Assembly (NCBI GenBank): GCA_016711045.1
Contig: JADJTT010000001.1
Span: forward strand, 1-64,000
From: Saprospirales bacterium
GTDB lineage: Bacteria > Bacteroidota > Bacteroidia > Chitinophagales > Saprospiraceae
Direction: 5' to 3'
Length of the DNA: 64,000 nt
The stretch's first letter is position 1. Each line of letters opens with the position of its first letter. Made by a program: the position numbers and the translations under genes. Below are positions 33,817-41,108 of this stretch, piece after piece. A model generated the notes under the pieces. That model ran no database searches and was not told the origin of the DNA. It was given only the letters and a program-made list of their open reading frames with translations.

Positions 33817-34200
33817 ATGGGAATATTCAATAAAGGCAGCAAACTATACAGCATCTTCGGTCTTAAATGCCCCACTTGCCATGAGGGGGACTTATTTGAA
33901 ACAGGCAGTTTTTCCTTTCGCAAGCCTTTTGAGATGCACCAAAAATGCACCCATTGCGGACAGAACTACTGGCCGGAACCCGGGTTCTATTACGGGTCTA
34001 TGTTCATTTCCTATATTTTTACGGCCTGGTTTTGCCTGTTTTTTATCATGTTTTTCCATTGGGTGCTCGATTGGAGCCTGATGACATCTTTTGGGCTCTT
34101 GCTTGCCGTATGTGCGCTCTTTTTCGTATATTTCTTCCGACTAGCCAGATCCATTTGGCTGAATATTAATTTTAAATACAATGCCCATGATCCTGAATAG
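33817..34200 (+). CDS. DUF983 family membrane protein
   Basis: The protein has 127 residues. Two zinc-ribbon-like CxxC pairs (LKCPTCHEGDLF and KCTHCGQNYWPEPGF) precede two membrane helices (SYIFTAWFCLFFIMFFHWVL; LLLAVCALFFVYFFRLA). DUF983 proteins are of unknown function. Its end overlaps the Crp-family gene by 20 bases. Confidence 0.88.
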   Translation: MGIFNKGSKLYSIFGLKCPTCHEGDLFETGSFSFRKPFEMHQKCTHCGQNYWPEPGFYYGSMFISYIFTAWFCLFFIMFFHWVLDWSLMTSFGLLLAVCALFFVYFFRLARSIWLNINFKYNAHDPE

Positions 34201-34840
34201 CGATTCAGAAGAGATCCGATCTTTACTCCTGAAGAATTTCTCCGAAATTGCCGAACGAAATCTTCAGGAAGAGATCGTCCAGGTAGGCCGCTTGATGTCC
34301 TTCCGGGCCGGAGAGGTGATCATGGAGATCGGCAGCTATGTCCGAATGATGCCCCTCGTAGTAAAAGGCAGCATGAAAGTGGTCCGGGAAGATCCCGATG
34401 GCCGGGAGATATTTCTGTATTACCTGCAGGCAGGCGAGGCTTGCTCGATGTCATTCACCTGCTGCATGATGAACAAAAAAAGCGAGATCCGCACCGTAGC
34501 CGAAGACGATACCGAACTCATCGCTATTCCGGTTCGGTATATGGATGAATGGATGTCAAAATACCAAAGCTGGAAAAACTTCGTCATGCGCACCTACGAC
34601 CTGCGTATGTATGAACTCGTTAGAACGATCGACGATATCGCCTTTAAGAAAATGGACGAACGGCTCCTCCAATACCTCGAGAAAAAAGCCGAAGCCACTC
34701 AGTCGAATGTGATCAGCGTCACCCACCAGGATATCGCCTATGATCTCCATGCTTCCCGGGAAGCTATCTCTCGCTTACTCAAGCAATTGGAAAAAGAAGG
34801 CATCGTGAAATTGGGACGCAACAAGATTGAGTTGGCCTGA
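34181..34840 (+). CDS. Crp/Fnr-family transcriptional regulator
   Basis: The protein has 219 residues. The cyclic-nucleotide-binding-type beta-barrel domain spans about 20-135 (MSFRAGEVIMEIGSYVRMMPLVVKGSMKVVREDPDGREIFLYYL) and the DNA-binding winged helix about 150-215 (VISVTHQDIAYDLHASREAISRLLKQLEKEG). The stretch GEACSMSFTCCMMNKKSEIRT with three Cys is a feature of the Bacteroidota subgroup often found near sulfide-oxidation genes. No four-Cys Fe-S set of FNR is visible. It starts within the end of the DUF983 gene, and the next gene is the ferredoxin/NrfD fusion, which it may activate. Confidence 0.9.
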   Translation: MPMILNSDSEEIRSLLLKNFSEIAERNLQEEIVQVGRLMSFRAGEVIMEIGSYVRMMPLVVKGSMKVVREDPDGREIFLYYLQAGEACSMSFTCCMMNKKSEIRTVAEDDTELIAIPVRYMDEWMSKYQSWKNFVMRTYDLRMYELVRTIDDIAFKKMDERLLQYLEKKAEATQSNVISVTHQDIAYDLHASREAISRLLKQLEKEGIVKLGRNKIELA

Positions 34841-34851
34841 AATTTTGAAGT

Positions 34852-34875
34852 ATGAACAAATGTTCATATTTTTAT
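34852..34875 (+). promoter_or_regulatory. Operator site C
   Basis: ATGAACAAATGTTCAT (34852-34867) has perfect 7-base arms around AA, and overlaps TATTTTTA, a near -7 box. It begins 12 bases after the Crp-family stop. It is the best palindrome of the four sites. Confidence 0.65.
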
Positions 34876-34947
34876 CTCTGCGAATGGGCACCCCCCTTTC
34901 TTTATAGGGTCTTCCCTGAACGCCTCTCCACAACGCTCAAGTGCTTT

Positions 34948-34985
34948 TTTCGGGCTTTTGCTGATTTTCCAGCAAAAGCCCGAAA
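34948..34985. other. Leader hairpin between sites C and D
   Basis: TTTCGGGCTTTTGCTG and CAGCAAAAGCCCGAAA are a perfect 16-bp stem with a 6-base loop. No T-run follows on either strand, so it is not a standard terminator. It would lie in the 5' leader of a transcript started at site C. Confidence 0.6.
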
Positions 34986-35027
34986 GATTCAGCATTTCTG
35001 AATAAGTTCTTTATTAGACTTGTTCAC

Positions 35028-35050
35028 ATGAAATTCTGTTCATACTTTTA
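35028..35050 (+). promoter_or_regulatory. Operator site D before the respiratory operon
   Basis: ATGAAATTCTGTTCAT (35028-35043) overlaps TACTTTTA, a weak -7 box, in the same geometry as sites B and C. It lies 115 bases before the ferredoxin/NrfD fusion gene. Confidence 0.6.
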
Positions 35051-35157
35051 TGCGTAAGCCTAATAGATCGGTTCACGAACCTGCGTTCTCTGACAAAATT
35101 TACTTAAAGAAATTGCGGCCTGCGGCTGCAGTGCCTTTTTTTTAATTCCTTCCAATT

Positions 35158-36783
35158 ATGAAGTACGGATTTATAATTGATAACCGGAAGTGCATCGGCT
35201 GCCATGCATGTACCACGGCTTGCAAGGCCGAACACGAAGTCCCGGTGGGGGTCAACCGCACCTGGGTCAAACAGGTGGAAAAAGGAGAATTCCCAAACAC
35301 CCGTCGGTTGTTTTCCGTCATGCGTTGCAACCATTGCACGGATGCTCCCTGTGTAGAGATTTGTCCCGTGGAAGCGCTGTTCATCCGCGATGACGGCATT
35401 GTCGATTTTGACAACAACCGGTGTATCGGCTGCAAATCCTGCATGCAAGCCTGTCCCTATGATGCCCTTTACATCAATCCGGAAAACCATACCGCAGCCA
35501 AGTGCAACTATTGTGCACACAGGGTCGACATTGGCCTCGAACCGGCCTGCGTGAATGTGTGCCCGGAACATGCGATCATCTCAGGCGACATGGAAGATCC
35601 CGATTCAGAAATTGCCGTCCTTCTTTCGCGCGAACAAGTCTCGGTACGCAAAGCAGCCAAAGGCACGTCGCCGAATTTATTTTATATCGATGGCGACGAA
35701 GCTTCGCTCAACCCGGTCGCAACGGAAAAGCAAGACAGCTATTTCTGGAATGCACAGGTTCGCGGTGTCGGGCACTTTGCCAAGAACACGGAAAAACTGG
35801 CCTATTCCAACGGCGACATGGTCCAGGCGCTCCTGGAGGCCAACGGGCAGTCTGCCAGTGAAACGGAACTCGCTTCCAGTGGTCCGGTGAAATCTATCGA
35901 CCTGCTGACCGGCAAGCCTCGCCGTGTTTATGATGCGCCCGACAAGGGCATCCTCTGGGGTTGGGAAGTATCCGGCTATGTCCTCACCAAAGCTATCTCT
36001 GCCGGCGCTTTCCTCGTGCCTTTCCTGGCCTGGTTGTTTGGCTGGGCGGAGTTTACCATGGAAACGTTCTATTGGGCACTTGGCGCCGGCCTGGTATTCC
36101 TGAGTGCTACCGGCCTGCTCCTGATCAAAGACCTCGACCGGCCTGATCGTTTCCTCAACGTACTGCTGCGCCCGCAATGGAATTCCTGGCTGGTGCGTGG
36201 CGGCTACTCCTTTACTATTTACGGTGGATTTCTGACCCTGGCCGGAGTAGTGGCTTACTTCGAACTGGACGCCGCTCAACCCATTTTGTGGTGGATCACC
36301 GCTGTATTTGCCCTGCTCACCGCTGTCTATACGGCGTTCCTGTTTGCACAGGCAAAAGGACGCGACTTCTGGCAAAGCCCGTCTATGGCCCTGCACATGC
36401 TGGTACACAGCCTGATGGCCGGAGCAGCAGCATTGACCATTATTGCATTATGGACCGAATCGGGCACTAATTGGCTTCCTTTTCTGAAAAACGTCATGTT
36501 TGTCGGAATCGGCGTCAACCTGGCAACGATACTTGTCGAACTCACAACTACCCACCCGACCATAGAAGCGAAAAAGACGGTCCATATGATCTTGCACGGA
36601 CGCTACCGCAACCTGTTCTGGTGGGGTGCTATCGCCTTCGGCAATGTGCTGCCACTGGCATTTTTGATCCTCGCAGGAAATGACCCTATGGTCGCTGCCC
36701 TCGCCGGCCTCGTCTTGCTGATCGGCATCTATTTCACAGAAAAAATTTGGGTGGAAGCCCCGCAACGTATACCACTGGTATAA
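35158..36783 (+). CDS. Fused [4Fe-4S] ferredoxin / NrfD-type membrane subunit (SoeB-SoeC or PsrB-PsrC like)
   Basis: The protein has 541 residues. Residues 1-190 are a NrfC/PsrB-type electron-transfer subunit with four cysteine clusters (CIGCHACTTAC, CNHCTDAPCVEIC, CIGCKSCMQAC, CNYC...ACVNVC), binding up to four [4Fe-4S] clusters. Residues about 260-535 are the NrfD/PsrC/SoeC quinone-interacting subunit with eight hydrophobic helices (start GWEVSGYVLTKAISAGAFLVPFL). These are usually separate genes. The joined form puts clusters and quinone site on one chain. Absence of a Tat signal implies that the ferredoxin part faces the cytoplasm. It is the partner for the molybdopterin subunit at 38183, with the SQR gene between them. 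Confidence 0.88.
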   Translation: MKYGFIIDNRKCIGCHACTTACKAEHEVPVGVNRTWVKQVEKGEFPNTRRLFSVMRCNHCTDAPCVEICPVEALFIRDDGIVDFDNNRCIGCKSCMQACPYDALYINPENHTAAKCNYCAHRVDIGLEPACVNVCPEHAIISGDMEDPDSEIAVLLSREQVSVRKAAKGTSPNLFYIDGDEASLNPVATEKQDSYFWNAQVRGVGHFAKNTEKLAYSNGDMVQALLEANGQSASETELASSGPVKSIDLLTGKPRRVYDAPDKGILWGWEVSGYVLTKAISAGAFLVPFLAWLFGWAEFTMETFYWALGAGLVFLSATGLLLIKDLDRPDRFLNVLLRPQWNSWLVRGGYSFTIYGGFLTLAGVVAYFELDAAQPILWWITAVFALLTAVYTAFLFAQAKGRDFWQSPSMALHMLVHSLMAGAAALTIIALWTESGTNWLPFLKNVMFVGIGVNLATILVELTTTHPTIEAKKTVHMILHGRYRNLFWWGAIAFGNVLPLAFLILAGNDPMVAALAGLVLLIGIYFTEKIWVEAPQRIPLV

Positions 36784-36811
36784 CAGCCTACTATTAAACA
36801 AACCAAAAATC

Positions 36812-38089
36812 ATGAGCCATTTTCAAATTCTCATCATCGGCGGAGGAAATGCCGGTATTTCTACAGCTTCAAAGCTATTATTAGAAAACAAAAATTTCAA
36901 AATAGGCATTATAGAGCCTTCCGAAAAGCACTACTACCAGCCCGCCTGGACACTAGTAGGTGGCGGCACCTTTGATATCAATGCCACCGAAAGAGAGGAA
37001 GCAAGCGTCATGCCCGAAAATGCCACCTGGATAAAGGATGCAGCGGCTTCTTTCCAACCCGATGAAAATTCCGTCACCTGTAAGAGTGGAGATAAATATA
37101 CATACGACTACCTCGTTGTAGCCGCCGGTATCAAACTCGACCTCGACAAGGTGAAAGGGCTGAAGGAAACGCTGGGGAAAAATGGGGTGACCACCAACTA
37201 TATGTTCCAGTATGCCACCTATACCTATGAGTGCCTGGAAAATTTCCCAAAGGGCGGAAAGGCCATCTTTACCAGCCCCAACACGCCCATTAAGTGTGGT
37301 GGAGCCCCTCAGAAGATCCTGTATCTTGGCTCCGATTACCTGCGCCGGAAAGGGATCCTGAATGATTCGGAGGTCCATTTCTATTCGGGCGGCACCATCA
37401 TCTTTGGGGTGAAAAAATATGCCGAAACATTGCTGAAAGTCGTAGCCAGATATGGGATCAAAACCCATTTCTACCACAACCTGGTAGAAATTGACGGGCC
37501 AAACCAGATTGCCTATTTCGACAAATACGATACCGAAGGCCATGTGGTGGATCGCGTGAAGCAAAAATTCGACATGATCCACGTCACCCCCCCACAATCT
37601 GCGCCTGATTTTATTAAGGACAGTCCACTGGCTGTTCCCCTCGATCCTTCCGTCCCCTTGATAGACGAAGAAGGCAACCCTTGCGTACCTTCTTCCTTAC
37701 CGCGATCAGCAAATTATTTTGGTTGGGTCGACGTAGACAAACACACGCTCCAACACCACCGCTACCCGAACATTTTCAGCCTGGGTGACTCCTCCAGCCT
37801 GCCTACCGCCAAAACCGGCGCCGCAGTAAGGAAGCAAATGCCTGTAGTCGTACAGAACCTGTTGAGTCACATGAACGGGCAACCGCTCACCGCCTCCTAC
37901 TCGGGGTACAGCTCCTGCCCGCTCATCACCGGCTACGGAAAGATCGTCATGGCTGAATTCGATTACGACAGTCAGCCCATGGAAACCTTCCCCTTCAACC
38001 AGGCTCAGGAACGCTATTCCATGTGGATACTTAAGAAATATGTGTTGCCCTTCCTTTACTGGACACGTATACTGAAGGGAACGATGTAA
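36812..38089 (+). CDS. sqr: Sulfide:quinone oxidoreductase, type II
   Basis: The flavoprotein has 425 residues. The FAD motif is FQILIIGGGNAGIST at the N-terminus. The two redox-active Cys of type II SQR are present at residue 162 (TPIKCGGAPQK) and residue 369 (GYSSCPLITGYGK), matching the human SQOR-type enzyme rather than the three-Cys type I. FSLGDSSSLPTAKTGAAVRKQ is the second FAD contact. It oxidises H2S to a persulfide or polysulfide and reduces quinone at the membrane. It lies between the fusion subunit and the molybdopterin subunit and is thus co-transcribed with them. Confidence 0.93.
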   Translation: MSHFQILIIGGGNAGISTASKLLLENKNFKIGIIEPSEKHYYQPAWTLVGGGTFDINATEREEASVMPENATWIKDAAASFQPDENSVTCKSGDKYTYDYLVVAAGIKLDLDKVKGLKETLGKNGVTTNYMFQYATYTYECLENFPKGGKAIFTSPNTPIKCGGAPQKILYLGSDYLRRKGILNDSEVHFYSGGTIIFGVKKYAETLLKVVARYGIKTHFYHNLVEIDGPNQIAYFDKYDTEGHVVDRVKQKFDMIHVTPPQSAPDFIKDSPLAVPLDPSVPLIDEEGNPCVPSSLPRSANYFGWVDVDKHTLQHHRYPNIFSLGDSSSLPTAKTGAAVRKQMPVVVQNLLSHMNGQPLTASYSGYSSCPLITGYGKIVMAEFDYDSQPMETFPFNQAQERYSMWILKKYVLPFLYWTRILKGTM

Positions 38090-38143
38090 TACAGTTGGCA
38101 GTTGGCAGTTTTTCAGCCCCCTGTTGCTGAAGCCGAAGACTAC

Positions 38144-38173
38144 AACTGAAAACTGAAAACTGAAAACTGAAAA
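38144..38173. repeat. Heptanucleotide tandem repeat
   Basis: About four copies of a 7-base unit (ACTGAAA) lie in the gap before the molybdopterin gene, preceded by TTGGCAG twice (about 38094-38108). It is too small and has no spacers for a CRISPR. Confidence 0.8.
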
Positions 38174-38182
38174 TTATTTAAA

Positions 38183-41038
38183 ATGGCTCCTCGCAAACAT
38201 ACCGTCATTGAACGCATCGCGGAATCGCTAGGCATCATTCCGAACCTCCACAAGGAGGAACCTGCCGATCTGAATCGCCTGACCGAGCCCGGCCAACTGA
38301 CCGATTTCCCTCCACCCGAGCAATGGGACAACTGGACGGAATACGAGGCAAAAGCCTGGCCCCGGAAGGAAAAAAAGAACTACATGATCGTGCCGACCAC
38401 CTGTTTTAACTGTGAATCGGCGTGTGGGTTGACGGCCTTCATTGATAAGGATACCTGGAAGGTACGCAAGTTCGAAGGCAATCCGTATCACCCCGGGAGC
38501 CGTGGACGCAATTGCGCGAAAGGCCCGGCAACTATCAACCAGATCAACGACCCCGACCGGGTCCTTTACCCGCTCAAGCGAACCGGTAAACGCGGAGAAG
38601 GCAAGTGGGAACGAGTATCCTGGGATCAGGTGCTGGATGATATCGCCGGTAGGATGCGCAAAGCCATTCAGGAAGGACGCAACAACCAGATCGCCTACCA
38701 CGTCGGCCGGCCTGGTCACGAAGGGTATATGGACCGCGTGCTGCAATCCTGGAATATAGATGGCCACAACAGTCATACCAACATTTGCTCGTCCGGCGCA
38801 CGATTTGGCTACGCCATCTGGTATGGCCACGACCGGCCCTCCCCCGACCATGCCAACGCCAAGTTCATCTTGCTCATCAGTGCGCACCTGGAAAGCGGGC
38901 ACTATTTCAATCCGCACGCCCAGCGCATCATGGAGGCCAAGATGAAAGGCTCCAAACTGGCCGTGATCGATCCTCGCCTTTCCAATACCGCCAGTCATGC
39001 CAACTACTGGATGCCGTCTTATCCGGGCACCGAAGCAGCTGTATTACTGGCTATCGCCAAGATCCTCCTCGACGAAGGCCTGTACAACCGCGAGTACATG
39101 GAGAATTGGATGAATTGGGATGAATTTATGAAAAATGAACATCCTGACAAGCCTTGTACGTTTGAGCAATTTATCGAGTCGATGCGGGAAGAATACGCGG
39201 AATACACGCCCGAATTTGCAGAAAAAGAAAGTGGCGTAACGGCGAAAATGATCGTCGATGTAGCCCACGAAATTGGCAAAGCAGGCACCTACTTTGCCAG
39301 CCACAACTGGCGCAGTGCCTCCTCGGGCAACCTCGGCGGATGGGCCGTCTCCCGCGCACTCCACTTTCTGCATGTCATTACCGGAAGCGTAGGCACCGTA
39401 GGCGGTACCTCTCCCAATACCTGGAACAAGGTACACGCCAAGTTTTTCGACAAGCCACCCGCACAGACTTTCTGGAATGAACTTCACTTCCCGAAGGAAT
39501 ACCCACTGGCCTTTTTTGAACCCAGCTTCCTGCTGCCACATTTCCTCAAGGAGCGCCGTGGTTTTATGGACGTGTATTTCTCCCGGGTGTTCAACCCCGT
39601 CTGGACCTATCCCGACGGCTTTAGCTGGATGGAAGCCTACTCCGATGAGTCGATGTTTGGCCTCCACGCCGCACTGACCCCGACCTGGAGTGAAACGGCT
39701 TTCTTTGCCGACTATGTGCTTCCGATGGGCTTGGCTCCGGAACGCCATGACCTCAACTCCTACGAAACCCACGCAGGCGTCTGGATCGCTTTCCGGCAAC
39801 CCGTTTTCCGGGAAGCCGCCCGGCGAATGGGCAAAACATTTACGTATACCTACGAAATCAATCCGGGTGAAGTCTGGGAAGAAGATGAATTCTGGATCGA
39901 ACTGTCCTGGCGCATCGACCCCGATGGCAGCATGGGCATCCGGAAACACTTCGAATCACCCTACCGGCCCGGGGAGAAGATCACGGTTGACGAATACTAC
40001 CAGTTTGTTTTCGAAAATATCAAAGGACTGCCGGAAACAGCAGCCAAGGAAGGGCTTACTCCGCTCGACTATATGCGGAAGTACGGCGCCTTCAACATTG
40101 AGCCGTCCGTTTACAACAAGCACCTGGACGAACTCCCGGCCAGTGCCATGGAAGGGGCAGTGGTCGATCCCGTATCGCACCTGATCACAAAAAATGGGGC
40201 GAGCATAGGGCTTATGGTCGATGGTAAACCCGTCGAAGGGTTCCCGACGCCCTCCCGGAAAAACGAGTTCTATTCGCAGACCATGATCGATTGGAAATGG
40301 CCGGAATATGCCATTCCCACCTATATCAAGAGCCATATCCACGAAGAGGAGATGGATCGTTCCAAGAACGAGTATCCGCTGGTGCCGACTTTCCGCCTGC
40401 CCACCCTGATCCACTCCCGGTCGGGCAATGCCAAGTGGCTGTACGAGATTTCCAACCGCAACCCCATCTGGATGCACCCCTCCGACGCTAAAAAACTGGG
40501 CGTTGACACAGGCGATATCCTGCGGGTAAATACGGAGATCGGGTATTTTGTCGACAAAGTATGGGTAACCGAAGGGATGAAACCCGGCGTGGTCGCCTGC
40601 TCGCACCACCTTGGGCGCTGGCGGCGGCCGACCGATGCACCGGGCAACCGGTGGGCGGTCAACACCGTTTCCATCGAAAACGACGGCAACGGCGGCTGGC
40701 GGATGCGTACCCTCAGCGATATCAAGCCTTTCAAGAGCTCCGATCCCGACAGTTCCCGTATCTTCTGGGGGGATGGCGGCGTACATCAGAACATCACGTT
40801 CCCCGTACACCCCGACCCCATCAGCGGAATGCACTGCTGGCACCAGAAAGTACGGCTGGAAAAAGCGCAGGAAGGCGACAAATACGGCGATATTTTCGTC
40901 GATACGAACAAGTCTTTTGAAGTATACAAGAAGTGGCTGGCGATGACCCGCCCCGCTCCAGGGCCCAACGGCCTGCGTCGTCCGCTCTGGATGAAACGGG
41001 CGCTGAGACCGGCGGAGGAGACATTCTATATCAAGTGA
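38183..41038 (+). CDS. Molybdopterin oxidoreductase catalytic subunit, SoeA/PsrA-like, cytoplasmic type
   Basis: The protein has 951 residues. The [4Fe-4S] motif is Cys74-x2-Cys77-x3-Cys81-x29-Cys111 (TTCFNCESACG ... NCAKG). Cys202 in SHTNICSSGARFG is at the usual metal-ligand place. The molybdopterin domain continues with KLAVIDPRLSNTASHANYW and the C-terminal dinucleotide-binding domain with IWMHPSDAKKLGVDTGD. There is no twin-arginine signal, so it differs from periplasmic thiosulfate, polysulfide and tetrathionate reductases and resembles SoeA of the cytoplasmic sulfite dehydrogenase SoeABC. With SQR and SulP next to it, oxidation of sulfite to sulfate is the favoured role; polysulfide or other substrates remain possible. 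Confidence 0.85.
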   Translation: MAPRKHTVIERIAESLGIIPNLHKEEPADLNRLTEPGQLTDFPPPEQWDNWTEYEAKAWPRKEKKNYMIVPTTCFNCESACGLTAFIDKDTWKVRKFEGNPYHPGSRGRNCAKGPATINQINDPDRVLYPLKRTGKRGEGKWERVSWDQVLDDIAGRMRKAIQEGRNNQIAYHVGRPGHEGYMDRVLQSWNIDGHNSHTNICSSGARFGYAIWYGHDRPSPDHANAKFILLISAHLESGHYFNPHAQRIMEAKMKGSKLAVIDPRLSNTASHANYWMPSYPGTEAAVLLAIAKILLDEGLYNREYMENWMNWDEFMKNEHPDKPCTFEQFIESMREEYAEYTPEFAEKESGVTAKMIVDVAHEIGKAGTYFASHNWRSASSGNLGGWAVSRALHFLHVITGSVGTVGGTSPNTWNKVHAKFFDKPPAQTFWNELHFPKEYPLAFFEPSFLLPHFLKERRGFMDVYFSRVFNPVWTYPDGFSWMEAYSDESMFGLHAALTPTWSETAFFADYVLPMGLAPERHDLNSYETHAGVWIAFRQPVFREAARRMGKTFTYTYEINPGEVWEEDEFWIELSWRIDPDGSMGIRKHFESPYRPGEKITVDEYYQFVFENIKGLPETAAKEGLTPLDYMRKYGAFNIEPSVYNKHLDELPASAMEGAVVDPVSHLITKNGASIGLMVDGKPVEGFPTPSRKNEFYSQTMIDWKWPEYAIPTYIKSHIHEEEMDRSKNEYPLVPTFRLPTLIHSRSGNAKWLYEISNRNPIWMHPSDAKKLGVDTGDILRVNTEIGYFVDKVWVTEGMKPGVVACSHHLGRWRRPTDAPGNRWAVNTVSIENDGNGGWRMRTLSDIKPFKSSDPDSSRIFWGDGGVHQNITFPVHPDPISGMHCWHQKVRLEKAQEGDKYGDIFVDTNKSFEVYKKWLAMTRPAPGPNGLRRPLWMKRALRPAEETFYIK

Positions 41039-41050
41039 AGCAAAGTGAAG

Positions 41051-41097
41051 GGTGAGGAGTGAAGAGTGAAGAAACTCCTCACTCCTCACTCCTCACC
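41051..41097. repeat. Repeat-built hairpin between the molybdopterin and sulP genes
   Basis: GGTGAGGAGTGAAGAGTGA pairs with TCACTCCTCACTCCTCACC (one mismatch) around a 9-base loop. Both arms are tandem 7-mers (GTGAGGA / ACTCCTC). It could be a transcript-processing or partial termination structure. Confidence 0.75.
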
Positions 41098-41108
41098 AAT
41101 CACCGTCT

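Noticed and set aside
34948..34985. Rho-independent terminator after the Crp-family gene
   Set aside because: The stem is perfect but no T-run follows on either strand.
38144..38173. CRISPR array
   Set aside because: Units of 7 bases follow each other directly without spacers.
39956..41089. 377-codon minus-strand frame
   Set aside because: Antisense to the molybdopterin subunit, whose motifs are complete; GC-rich codons leave few stops on the opposite strand.
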